From assembly GCA_964423615.1 (NCBI GenBank), contig CAYRFQ010000002.1, positions 62,001 to 126,000 of the forward strand: a DNA stretch of 64,000 nt. Reading direction: 5' to 3'. The DNA comes from CAYRFQ01 sp964423615. Lineage in GTDB: Bacteria; Planctomycetota; Planctomycetia; Gemmatales; Gemmataceae. Positions 26,451 to 34,244 of this stretch are shown piece by piece; position 1 is the first letter of the stretch, and each line of letters opens with the position of its first letter. The translations under genes were made by a program, and so were the position numbers. Under the pieces are notes generated by a model. That model was given only the letters and a program-made list of their open reading frames with translations, did not search any database and was not told the origin of the DNA.

Positions 26451-27704
26451 TCAATTTTTCGACTTACCACCGATCGAGATCAAGTGTTTTTGAGTCCGGA
26501 AATAAATCCTTCCGTCTGCGATGGCGGGTGTGCTGGCGACTTTCTCACGCAACTCCATTCGTCCAAGGGGACGGAACTTTGTAGTCGCTTCAAAGACGAA
26601 CACTTCTCCGTTGGTAGCCGTGCAATAAATTGCTTTGCCCGCACTAACCGGTGAGGCGTAGAATTCCGTGTTGGCCAAGTTCTTCTGCCAAACGACGTTT
26701 CCGGATTGGGCATCCAGACAGCTGGCGACGCCGCGTTCGGAACAGAGGAAAACGTGGTTTCCGATCGGTAATGGTGTGGGCATGTACGCTACCTTGTCTT
26801 GGTATCGCCAGACTTCTTCGGGCTGACCACTTTTGGAGACGCTGGCGGGCCTCATTGCAACTAGGTTCTTCTGCTTCGTCACGAAACCACACGTCCCCAA
26901 TACCAGATCACCCACCACGACTGGGGAGGAAATCGCTCTTTCCGGTTTCGTGGGTACGAAGCACGAAACTTCCCAGTTGATTTTTCCGGTCTGGGGATCG
27001 ACGGACGTGATCCCACGTTTCCAGTTGGTGAAGATGATCTCTTTCTTTTTTCCCTCGGGGTGGAACACACACGGTGTGGAGAACGTCGCGTTTCCGCTCT
27101 TGCGAGGAATTTTCCACTTCACGCTGCCATCGGTTTTGTTCACTGCTAGCAGATACCCTTTTTTGTCCTGGTCGGCGGCCAAGACTAGCAAGTCATCGAC
27201 AAGAATCGGGGAGGGTCCGAATCCGTGCTTGCTCTTGAAGGGGCCGAAGTCTTTTTCCCAGACGAGTTTGCCGTCGTGATCGAGGGCCTTGACGAGGTAA
27301 TCCGAAGGGCTACCCCAAGTGACGTAGAGTCTTGTGGCATCGACTACGGGTGTGGAGGTGGCAAAACTGTTCCGTTTGTGTTTCCGATGTTTCTCGCCAG
27401 AGTCTATTTTTTTCCAAAGTTGGTGGCCATCGTTTCGGTCAAGGCAAACGACGATTCGCTGGCCATTGTCGGGCCTGAACGAAGTCACGAAGATTCGATT
27501 TTTCCAGACGACAGGGCTCGAATGACCGATTCCGGGAATGGCGACTTTCCAGTCGTAATCCTTCCGTGTCCACTGAGTCGGTAGGGTGGAAGCGGGACTG
27601 ATTCCGGAACCATTCGGGCCGCGGAATCGCGTCCACTCTTGTCCCAGAGCCGTTCCTCCGATGGCCAGAAAAGTCAGGAGCACCAAGGAACATCGGTTCG
27701 TCAT
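26451..27704 (-). CDS. Secreted PQQ-type beta-propeller protein
   Basis: 417 residues with a signal peptide (MTNRCSLVLLTFLAIGGTAL) and a mature N-terminus QEWTRFRGPNGSGIS, the usual opening of planctomycete PQQ-like propeller proteins. Repeated blades are visible, such as SPVVWKNRIFVTSF, KLVWEKDFGPFKSKHGFGPS, SPVVVGDLVLGTCGFV and LDAQSGNVVWQKNL, each with the W-x-K strand. PQQ cofactor ligands cannot be assigned, so it may be a structural or binding propeller rather than a dehydrogenase. AAGGAAAAGAC precedes the ATG. It lies 118 bases after the orphan that ends the chaperone cluster. Confidence 0.9.
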   Translation of the reverse strand: MTNRCSLVLLTFLAIGGTALGQEWTRFRGPNGSGISPASTLPTQWTRKDYDWKVAIPGIGHSSPVVWKNRIFVTSFRPDNGQRIVVCLDRNDGHQLWKKIDSGEKHRKHKRNSFATSTPVVDATRLYVTWGSPSDYLVKALDHDGKLVWEKDFGPFKSKHGFGPSPILVDDLLVLAADQDKKGYLLAVNKTDGSVKWKIPRKSGNATFSTPCVFHPEGKKKEIIFTNWKRGITSVDPQTGKINWEVSCFVPTKPERAISSPVVVGDLVLGTCGFVTKQKNLVAMRPASVSKSGQPEEVWRYQDKVAYMPTPLPIGNHVFLCSERGVASCLDAQSGNVVWQKNLANTEFYASPVSAGKAIYCTATNGEVFVFEATTKFRPLGRMELREKVASTPAIADGRIYFRTQKHLISIGGKSKN

Positions 27705-27822
27705 GTCTTTTCCTTTTGCGAATGGGTGTTGAGTGTTGGTGGGATGATGGGAGTAGAAGCTGGGAGCACAGCGGCCACACTTTCGTGTTCTTAGTTGCCT
27801 GGTGAGTCCGAGGCTTCTCGAA

Positions 27823-28317
27823 TCAGGCAGGTTGAGGTTCGTACACTTGGCTGTCGCTGTATGGGTGCGTGTCCCACGGAACCAGCCGGTCCGTTGGCAA
27901 ATCTCGCCCCAGACTTGTCTCGATGTATGGGACTGGGTCGGTAGCGATCTGTCCCCAAGTCAAGTCTGCGGGTAGCTGATCAATGACACAATGCGAACTA
28001 TCCCAGGCAGCATATCGACGCTCAATCGGGAGCCAGAGGAGCAACCCGGCAGGTTCATAGTTGTCATTGCAGGAGCCAATGAGGTCCACGGCGAGGACCA
28101 AGTACGAATTCACTCCAGGAGCGTTTGGATCTTCTTTGTACCAGGACTCGGAGCTGGTCTCGACGGGGAACCGTTGTAATTGCAGCTTGGAGAGCGGGAT
28201 AAGTGTGACGGCGCCAGCGTCGCATTCTTCCGGGTCGTATGCCAGTTGTTTCTCGGCCGCCAGAAAAGCGACAAGGTCTGGCGGGAGATGGAGATCAGGA
28301 GCTGGGTGTTCGGCCAT
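27823..28317 (-). CDS. Hypothetical protein at the end of the chaperone cluster
   Basis: 164 residues, acidic and soluble. The strand-rich pattern with SYLVLAVDLIGSC, AGLLLWLPIERRYAAWDSSH and a Trp-rich C-terminus resembles SMI1/KNR4 (SUKH)-type folds by eye, but not strongly enough to assign. AAAGGAAACGCTC precedes ATG 28317. It starts only 31 bases after the zinc-ribbon gene and very likely shares its transcript with the Hsp70 gene. Confidence 0.68.
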   Translation of the reverse strand: MAEHPAPDLHLPPDLVAFLAAEKQLAYDPEECDAGAVTLIPLSKLQLQRFPVETSSESWYKEDPNAPGVNSYLVLAVDLIGSCNDNYEPAGLLLWLPIERRYAAWDSSHCVIDQLPADLTWGQIATDPVPYIETSLGRDLPTDRLVPWDTHPYSDSQVYEPQPA

Positions 28318-28348
28318 GAGCGTTTCCTTTGACTCACTCTTTGGTGAG

Positions 28349-28846
28349 CTAGGCAGGACCCATGAGTCCCTTGTCCTCGAGCTGTGGTGGAGGTTTAGTT
28401 GGTGGCTCCTTGTCCCCGGTGTCGCTCAAGTTTGGTGCCGAGATGCCAGCGACGAACCCGATGAAGAACGCCACGATCACCAGGATGATGATCACCAGCA
28501 GTTGAGCCCACCAAGCTCCCAGGAGGGATCCACCGGCAGGTGATTCGCCTCGGATTTGTCCGATCCATCGACGACCGGGTGCGGTGCGATCGAATTGACG
28601 CACGGCCGTCGCGACTTGCCCGACCTGGGTCCGCGCGACCGGGTTGTCCGGGTCGAGTTCGAGCACGGATAAGTAGGACCAGACGGCGGCGCCGAGGTGC
28701 CCCGCGCGAATGGAGCGATCAGCGTCGTGGAGCCCCGCTTGCAATTCATCGACGTAATCGACCAACAACGACAGGTCGGCCATACACGATGGACATTCCT
28801 TTGGGAGGTGTGTGAACTCTCGGTTACATTGCGGACACTGAGGCAT
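28349..28846 (-). CDS. Zinc-ribbon, TPR-like protein with C-terminal membrane anchor
   Basis: 165 residues. N-terminal zinc ribbon CPQCNREFTHLPKECPSC (about 4-21), a TPR-like pair of helices (GHLGAAVWSYLSVLELDPDN), and one strong transmembrane helix (LLVIIILVIVAFFIGFVAGI) near 135-155, followed by a short Pro-rich tail. This layout would hold a protein-binding module at the cytoplasmic membrane. It follows Hsp70 by about 165 bases on the same strand, with a hairpin between them, so it may be a membrane adaptor of the chaperone or just a neighbour. Confidence 0.75.
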   Translation of the reverse strand: MPQCPQCNREFTHLPKECPSCMADLSLLVDYVDELQAGLHDADRSIRAGHLGAAVWSYLSVLELDPDNPVARTQVGQVATAVRQFDRTAPGRRWIGQIRGESPAGGSLLGAWWAQLLVIIILVIVAFFIGFVAGISAPNLSDTGDKEPPTKPPPQLEDKGLMGPA

Positions 28847-28909
28847 GCTCGTGAAACTCCGGGAGTCGTTATTGTTATCGTCGAACTTTTGTTGGGACAA
28901 TTTCACACG

Positions 28910-28963
28910 AACCCGAAGCGCTGGTGAGGATTTTATTTGAGATCCTCGGTTGTGCTTCGGGTT
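28910..28963. repeat. Hairpin repeat downstream of the Hsp70 gene
   Basis: AACCCGAAGC at 28910 pairs exactly with GCTTCGGGTT at 28954-28963, and the stem continues through GAGGAT / ATCCTC around a TTATTTG-like loop. One arm recurs near 26068, so it belongs to a dispersed family. In place it could attenuate transcription from Hsp70 into the zinc-ribbon gene. Confidence 0.65.
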
Positions 28964-29012
28964 AGCGTAATTCCATTGCGACCGACATGGTTCGTTGGGA
29001 CTTTCTTGGCCA

Positions 29013-30749
29013 TTACAACAAGTAGGCGTAGTTCAACAGTCGGTCGTTGAGTTGGGCGCTGGCGTCTTCCATTTGTTTCTTGTCGCCCGAATCCATGGCT
29101 TGTCGGACGTCGCTGCACAGTTCTTGCAGTTCTCTTTTGTCCTGTTCGTCCTCGATCTTGGGTATCACGTCTTGCTCAGTCTTTTTCAAGACCTCCAGCG
29201 CGTCTTTGTATTCTTGGCTCGATTCGAGATCGCTGCTCTTGGTCATCAGGTCTTCGTTCAGACGCTTCATCTTCATGACTTGCGTCGGCGTGAGTTGATC
29301 GGGACCGCTCTGTTGGATGGCAAAGCGTTTCTTGTGACCACCATGCGGGTCGGTAATCTGGACCGTGAGGATTCCATCGTCGCCGTACTCGAACGCGACT
29401 TCGAGGGCACCTTCTCGCTGGGGTCGTGGGGGGTCGAATTCCCAAGGAATCTCGGCGAGCTTCACGTTTTCGGGACTGTCGGGGTTATCGTACTCGTCGC
29501 CTTCGTAGACGCTGATGATGACTCGTTCGGCAGGGTCGGCGACGGGATGATAGGTCTTGGTGAACGAACACGGGATGTCCGCGCCTCGTTTGATGATCGG
29601 ATCGAGGTAGACCTGGCGACGTTCGTTGATCGGGTTGGCACAAAGTGAGTGCTCGAGCTTGACGCTGTAAGCAAAGTTGTCGAGACCAGGAGCCCCCTGG
29701 ACGATGGCCGAGACGATGGCGGCTCCCTGGGCCACACACGTCATGGGGTCGACCTTCTCGAACGGTTCGGGATCTTTGCCGCCAAGTTTCTCGGCCACGA
29801 AACGCCGAATGAGCGGGATCTTGCTCGTTCCGCCGACCAAGAGGACACGGTCGATGTCGCGAGGACGCAACCCGCGAAGTCGCATGGCTTCGTCGATCGC
29901 CGTGCCGGACTTGACGACGAGCGGCATGATTTCTTTTTCGAAGGTGGCGCGGTCGATTTCCTCTTCGAGGTTCAAGTGGCGATCTGGGACCAGTTCGGCC
30001 TTCCGTATGACAGTCGAGTTGTTATCTGACAGCTCAATTTTGCCCTTCTCGACGGCCAACATGAACTGTTGTTTGTAAGGCGAGTTGAGAATGTCGTAGC
30101 CTGTCTTTTCCTGGAACCGCTGTGCAATTACTCGCCCAAGTGCGGAGTCGAGATCGTCGCCTCCGAGTTTTCCAATGCCCTTGCTGCTGATTTCCTCGAA
30201 GATGCCGTGGTGGATCCGGAGGATCGTCACGTCGAGCGTTCCACCGCCGAAGTCGTAGACCAACACGGTTTGGTCGCTTTGGGCGTCGAGGCCGTAGCAG
30301 ATCGCCGCGGCGGTCGGCTCGTTGATGAGTGTCAGGACTTGCATGCCGGCAGCACCGGCGCAAAGTTTTGTGGCGTGTCGGGCGAGGCCCTTGGAGTTGG
30401 CTGGTATCGTGACGACGGACTTTTGGATCGTCTCGTTCAGGGAGGTTTCGGCGTCTCGCTTGAGCAGGCTGAAGAGCATGACGGCAATTTGTTCTGTCCG
30501 CAAGTCATTGCCGACGAAAGGCACTCGTTCTGGGGTTCCGAGGATTCGTTTGATGGAGCGGATGGATCGAGTCTCGTCGAAGTTTTCTTTGGCTTCCTGG
30601 CCGAATGCGAGTGTCCCGTCTCGTCGCATGGTGACGATCGAAGGAGTCCATTTGTACCCCTGTTGGTTGGGGAGAACTTCCGCCTGGCCGTAGGAAAAAT
30701 TGGCAACCACGCTGTTGCTGGTGCCGAAGTCGATGCCGATGTATCCCAT
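29013..30749 (-). CDS. Hsp70-family chaperone
   Basis: 578 residues, shorter than canonical DnaK (about 640). The ATPase domain is intact: GIDFGTSNSVVANF (phosphate 1), INEPTAAAICYGLD, VYDFGGGTLDVTI (phosphate 2) and VLLVGGTSKIPLIR (adenosine). The substrate-binding domain is divergent and the C-terminal lid (LMTKSSDLESSQEYKDALEV) is short, without the EEVD-like or acidic tail of DnaK. This is a specialised Hsp70 rather than the housekeeping DnaK. It lies downstream of grpE and a J-like gene on the same strand, which suggests a private set of co-chaperones. Clients are unknown. Confidence 0.93.
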   Translation of the reverse strand: MGYIGIDFGTSNSVVANFSYGQAEVLPNQQGYKWTPSIVTMRRDGTLAFGQEAKENFDETRSIRSIKRILGTPERVPFVGNDLRTEQIAVMLFSLLKRDAETSLNETIQKSVVTIPANSKGLARHATKLCAGAAGMQVLTLINEPTAAAICYGLDAQSDQTVLVYDFGGGTLDVTILRIHHGIFEEISSKGIGKLGGDDLDSALGRVIAQRFQEKTGYDILNSPYKQQFMLAVEKGKIELSDNNSTVIRKAELVPDRHLNLEEEIDRATFEKEIMPLVVKSGTAIDEAMRLRGLRPRDIDRVLLVGGTSKIPLIRRFVAEKLGGKDPEPFEKVDPMTCVAQGAAIVSAIVQGAPGLDNFAYSVKLEHSLCANPINERRQVYLDPIIKRGADIPCSFTKTYHPVADPAERVIISVYEGDEYDNPDSPENVKLAEIPWEFDPPRPQREGALEVAFEYGDDGILTVQITDPHGGHKKRFAIQQSGPDQLTPTQVMKMKRLNEDLMTKSSDLESSQEYKDALEVLKKTEQDVIPKIEDEQDKRELQELCSDVRQAMDSGDKKQMEDASAQLNDRLLNYAYLL

Positions 30750-31123
30750 GGTGGAGAAACCTTTGTTGACAGTGTCGACGAGACATCACCGATGGACCGA
30801 GGACACGGAACGAGCATGTTGTTCCGTTGTTATTGGATTACGTGCCTTTCGGCGGAATCACTCAGGGCCTGATGGTGTCCTGTCCGGAAGTCAGGAAAAC
30901 TGAATTTATGTTTTCGAATTTCCGACCAAGATACAATAGAGATTCTGGAATTACCAGTGATGCCGTTCTGTGTTTTCGCTTTCGTTCGTAGGCCAAGTTT
31001 CTACCCTATCCATGAAGTGATGGGGACAGTTGAGAAACCTGTCCTGCGGTTCTTGTTTCCAAGTCAGATCTCCAGGTCGTTTGGGAAAAGTCGAGACTTT
31101 TCGAACTGCCTGGGACTGCACTG
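30750..31123. other. Spacer between grpE-like and Hsp70 genes
   Basis: 374 bases with no gene. Its length leaves room for a separate promoter for the Hsp70 gene. No CIRCE element (TTAGCACTC-N9-GAGTGCTAA) is present. Confidence 0.4.
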
Positions 31124-31741
31124 TTATTCCGAAACGATGACTTTGGGCCGAATCAAAACGAAATCGGCGTGGTGTTGACTCGCGAAGCCGGGTTCTTTTT
31201 GCTCGGCAACGCGAAGAGCGTCCATTCCTTCCATCCGCATGCTGCCGACTCGCTCGTGACGGGCTGGATCGTAGGTTTCGCCGATGACGGCGTCATAGGG
31301 TTGGATGCCGTGTCGTTGGAGAGCTGCGCTGACTTTTCGGTACTGGATTTCGATTCCTTCGGCCCAGCGTCGGAGCGGTTCGGCCTCTTCCCCTTCTGTT
31401 GGCAGGGCGGGCCTGGCTGCCACAATTTGTCGCATGTCGTTGCAGATATCGACGAGTTCTTTGAGGATCGACAACGCTAGCCGTTTTTCCCCGGTGAGTT
31501 CTTGTCGCAAGTTCTGGTACGCTCGTTGGGTATCCCCGGCGAACCCGTTGAACTTTTCGATCAGCGTGTCACGGGATTTGGTCAACGACTGCTCGAAGAT
31601 TTTGTGTTGGCGTTCGTTCTTCTCGCGAAGGGTGATGAACGCTTCGAACAGCTTGTACACAGAAGACATGCCGCGTGTGGCAGGTTCCGAGGCTTGGTCG
31701 GTCGGGAACTGCGTGTGGTCCACAGGAAAATCGTGACTCAT
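31124..31741 (-). CDS. GrpE-like nucleotide exchange factor
   Basis: 205 residues. A long helical, charged N-terminal half (LREKNERQHKIFEQSLTKSR) would form the GrpE coiled-coil stalk, and the C-terminal part carries the GrpE signature VIGETYDPARHERVGSM, then FVLIRPKVIVSE as the beta-wing. GrpE releases ADP from Hsp70. It is more divergent than housekeeping GrpE and probably serves the Hsp70 encoded just downstream. AAGGTAGAG precedes the ATG. Confidence 0.86.
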   Translation of the reverse strand: MSHDFPVDHTQFPTDQASEPATRGMSSVYKLFEAFITLREKNERQHKIFEQSLTKSRDTLIEKFNGFAGDTQRAYQNLRQELTGEKRLALSILKELVDICNDMRQIVAARPALPTEGEEAEPLRRWAEGIEIQYRKVSAALQRHGIQPYDAVIGETYDPARHERVGSMRMEGMDALRVAEQKEPGFASQHHADFVLIRPKVIVSE

Positions 31742-31919
31742 GCGGGCTCTACCTTGGTGGTCTTGGAGACAACAAGTGTTTGGTCTGGTCTTGGGAATTC
31801 TCGTTGGGGCGAGAGTTGTGCCTCCTGCGAACGTTTCGCCTTATGATTGTAGTCTTTTCGGTTTTTGTCGGCACACTATCGCGTGTTCGTCTCTCACACG
31901 CGGTGCGTGCTATGCGGAA

Positions 31920-31987
31920 CAGATCGTCGACAAAACCTGCTGTGTTTTCTGGTCGGTTTTGCTCCGACAGATCGTCGACAAAACCTG
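31920..31987. repeat. Direct 20-bp repeats flanking a palindromic element copy
   Basis: CAGATCGTCGACAAAACCTG occurs at 31920-31939 and again, identical, at 31968-31987. Between and overlapping them is GTTTTCTGGTCGGTTTTGCT then CCGACAG, a copy of the palindromic element also seen at 52037-52082 and 52297-52342. The block ends one base before the stop codon of the J-like gene. Confidence 0.75.
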
Positions 31988-32488
31988 TTATTCGGGCAGC
32001 TCGATTTCCCATGGGTCGATGGGTGTGGCGACGAATTCTTGGAGCAGGTGACGGACGGCTGGAAATTCGCGAGGAATTTCGGGGACGACGATGGACTCGC
32101 GGATTTCGTCTTCGTTGGGCAATTCCACGTCGGGTGCGTAGTCGGCGAGCGACTTTTCTTCGTCGATCGGCTGGCAGGTTACTTTATTATCGGCCGCGCC
32201 ACCGTACCGAGCTTCGAGCCGTTGGAGGACGCCATCCGTGGTCTCGACGTTCAAGCTACCGGCGTCCCACTCGATGCGTTTGCCTTCTTCCTTGAGCATT
32301 TCCCGTGCCCAGTTGATGTCTTCCAAGGGCACGAGCACGATTTTTTGTCGTGCCCACTTCAGGCGTTGGGCCCAACTGGCATCGATCTGATTCATCGATG
32401 CCGTTTTCGGGACACCAAGCAGCAGAAATGGCCCGACTTGTTCTCTGGGTAAATGTTCCAATTGAGGGTACCTGTCCCAGGTGTTCAT
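31988..32488 (-). CDS. J-domain-like protein without HPD
   Basis: 166 residues. Residues 20-72 follow the J-domain pattern: PFLLLGVPKTASMNQIDASW (helix I-II start, compare YEVLGVSKTAS.xEIKKAY), a charged helix II (AQRLKWARQ), then VPLEDINWAREMLKEEGKR (helix III-IV, compare ...A.EVLSDxxKR). The HPD tripeptide between helices II and III is replaced by KIVLVP, so it should not stimulate Hsp70 ATPase in the usual way. It could bind the partner Hsp70 or compete for J-proteins. The C-terminal 80 residues are acidic and unrecognised. It lies between the TPR/alpha-CTD gene and grpE. Confidence 0.7.
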   Translation of the reverse strand: MNTWDRYPQLEHLPREQVGPFLLLGVPKTASMNQIDASWAQRLKWARQKIVLVPLEDINWAREMLKEEGKRIEWDAGSLNVETTDGVLQRLEARYGGAADNKVTCQPIDEEKSLADYAPDVELPNEDEIRESIVVPEIPREFPAVRHLLQEFVATPIDPWEIELPE

Positions 32489-32746
32489 CGTATGTCGGTC
32501 TCTCCGACCGACGTCAAAATCTAGTCTGTAGCTACCTGTTAGGAATGTATATCACTTACCAGCAAATTGTCCATCTTTTGGAGACCCGTGTCGCGAGACA
32601 AGGGTCCAGAGATGAGAGTAACCACGGATCGCATGGCTGCCACAGAGATCGATCAATCTGAGGTGTCCGTGGTTGGTCGTATTTTTCCTTCGCAGTTTGG
32701 CGTCTCGGTTGAGGTTTCGGGTCGTGTTCTCGTCTCTGGTCGTTGC

Positions 32747-34099
32747 TCAATCTCCGCGAAGCGTCAAGCCGTGCTGCCGGAGTTTCTCACGAACTTCGGT
32801 GAGCGATGTCACGCCGAAGTTTTTCGACTCCAACAATTCGTCGGCGGTCCGTTGGACCAAATCTCCCATGGTCGCGATGCCGAGTCGATTCATGCATTTG
32901 CGAGCCCGCACGGAAAGATTCAGTTCGGCCACGGGCTTTCCAAGGACGGCTTGTTCTTCCTGGCTGAGTGGTTGTTGTGGAGACGCGAACCGTCGTTCGT
33001 ATCCACCGGGGCTGCGGCCACCGTCTTCGAGTGACTGGCCCAGGTGTAAGGCCTTGCTGCCGAGCATGTCTTTGATTTCTTGGAGTGACGTTTCGCCGAA
33101 GTTTTTACTGCTGAGGAGTTGTTGTTCACTCACACGCGTCAGGTCGCCGAGCGTACGGATGTTCATTTTCTTCAGGCAGTTCCTCGCCCGTACCGAAAGT
33201 TCGAAGTCGGTCACGGGAATTTCCAGAACTTGACTGAAGCGGCTCGTTGCGGCCTCGTCGTCGGGGTTGTAGTACATCGTCAAGGAGGCTTCGGCGTCTT
33301 TCAAAAACAGCCGTGCTTGTTCGTCGTGGGGGTTGGCGTCGGCCAGCTTTCGATAACAATCGACGGCATCGGCATACTTATCGTTGTCCTCGTAGAGGAT
33401 GCCCAAGTTCATCAACAGCCCAGTATGTACAGGCGGATACGTAAGGCATTGCTCATAGTAATCGATGGCTTCGTCGTCGTTGCCGGCGAGGTCGTTGGCG
33501 TGTCCGAGTTGGAACAGGGCACCGGTGTGTCCGGGGTCGTGCTCGACGGCTTGCTCGAGGTGTTCGATTGCTTTCTCGCGGGCCCCTTCGTCCAGATAGC
33601 AACACGCCAGTTGGAAGTGATACTCGGCGTTGTGGCTGGCCTGGTCTTCGTACTTCTTGAGGATCGTCCGAGCCTTCTCGATGTCCCCTTGTTGGCGGTA
33701 GATTCCGGCCTTTTGCAATTGGACTTGGCTCACGGAAAACTTGGCTTGCTCGGCCTTATCGAAAGCTTCGAGGGCACCGTCGAGATCTTGTCGTTCGAGC
33801 AAGGCTCGGCCCAGATAGAAATGTGCCAATGCACCGTCGGCTTGTCGAAGGTGGTTTGCGGCTTCTCCCAAGTGTCCGAGGAAAAAGCAAGTAATCCCCA
33901 GCTTCAAATGCCAGCGTTTGGCGGCATCTCCGGTCGCCCCTTCGACCTTCTTTTCCAAGAGTTGTTTGACTTCTTTGAGCGTTCTATATTGGCTGGCATC
34001 CTGAGCCAACCCTTGGCGTATTTTGGTCACTGTCCCGGCGTCGCAGTCATCCCGCTCGACCAAATATGCCCGCAAATCAATCAATGTCATATCGACCAT
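32747..34099 (-). CDS. TPR protein with two RNA polymerase alpha C-terminal domains
   Basis: 450 residues. About six tetratricopeptide repeats occupy residues 60-275 (ALAHFYLGRALLERQDLDGA, AEYHFQLACCYLDEGAREKA, ALFQLGHANDLAGNDDEAID). Two alpha-CTD-type HhH domains follow: about 296-355 (FELSVRARNCLKKMNIRTLG, SSKNFGETSLQEIKDML) and 389-450 (LNLSVRARKCMNRLGIATMG, ESKNFGVTSLTEVREKL). In RpoA this domain binds UP-element DNA and activators. Here it could bind DNA or replace alpha-CTD contacts. AGGAGG lies eight bases before ATG 34099. It is the first gene of the chaperone cluster. Confidence 0.93.
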   Translation of the reverse strand: MVDMTLIDLRAYLVERDDCDAGTVTKIRQGLAQDASQYRTLKEVKQLLEKKVEGATGDAAKRWHLKLGITCFFLGHLGEAANHLRQADGALAHFYLGRALLERQDLDGALEAFDKAEQAKFSVSQVQLQKAGIYRQQGDIEKARTILKKYEDQASHNAEYHFQLACCYLDEGAREKAIEHLEQAVEHDPGHTGALFQLGHANDLAGNDDEAIDYYEQCLTYPPVHTGLLMNLGILYEDNDKYADAVDCYRKLADANPHDEQARLFLKDAEASLTMYYNPDDEAATSRFSQVLEIPVTDFELSVRARNCLKKMNIRTLGDLTRVSEQQLLSSKNFGETSLQEIKDMLGSKALHLGQSLEDGGRSPGGYERRFASPQQPLSQEEQAVLGKPVAELNLSVRARKCMNRLGIATMGDLVQRTADELLESKNFGVTSLTEVREKLRQHGLTLRGD

Positions 34100-34244
34100 A
34101 ACTGGATCCTCCTGAGAACCCCTGACCCATTCTGTGTAGAATCAATTTATATCCTGGCGGATGTACGCAAGCAATAGCAGGCGTATATACGCATATACAC
34201 AGTGAAAACATGTATACATTCTTGATAAGTACGATTGTAGAACC
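34100..34244. promoter_or_regulatory. Divergent promoter region with 12-bp palindrome
   Basis: This 145-bp AT-rich region separates the leftward chaperone cluster from the rightward methyltransferase gene. It contains the perfect palindrome GCGTATATACGC at 34181-34192, followed by ATATACAC, a candidate operator. TATAAAT on the minus strand near 34145-34152 could be a -10 element for the cluster. Confidence 0.45.

Noticed and set aside
32494..32508. GTCGGTCTCTCCGAC as a fourth copy of the palindromic element
   Set aside because: It has the inner arms only, a different loop, and none of the outer arms, so relation to the element is not shown.
30750..34244. CIRCE or other classical heat-shock operator before the chaperone genes
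   Set aside because: No TTAGCACTC-N9-GAGTGCTAA or close variant was seen in the spacers.
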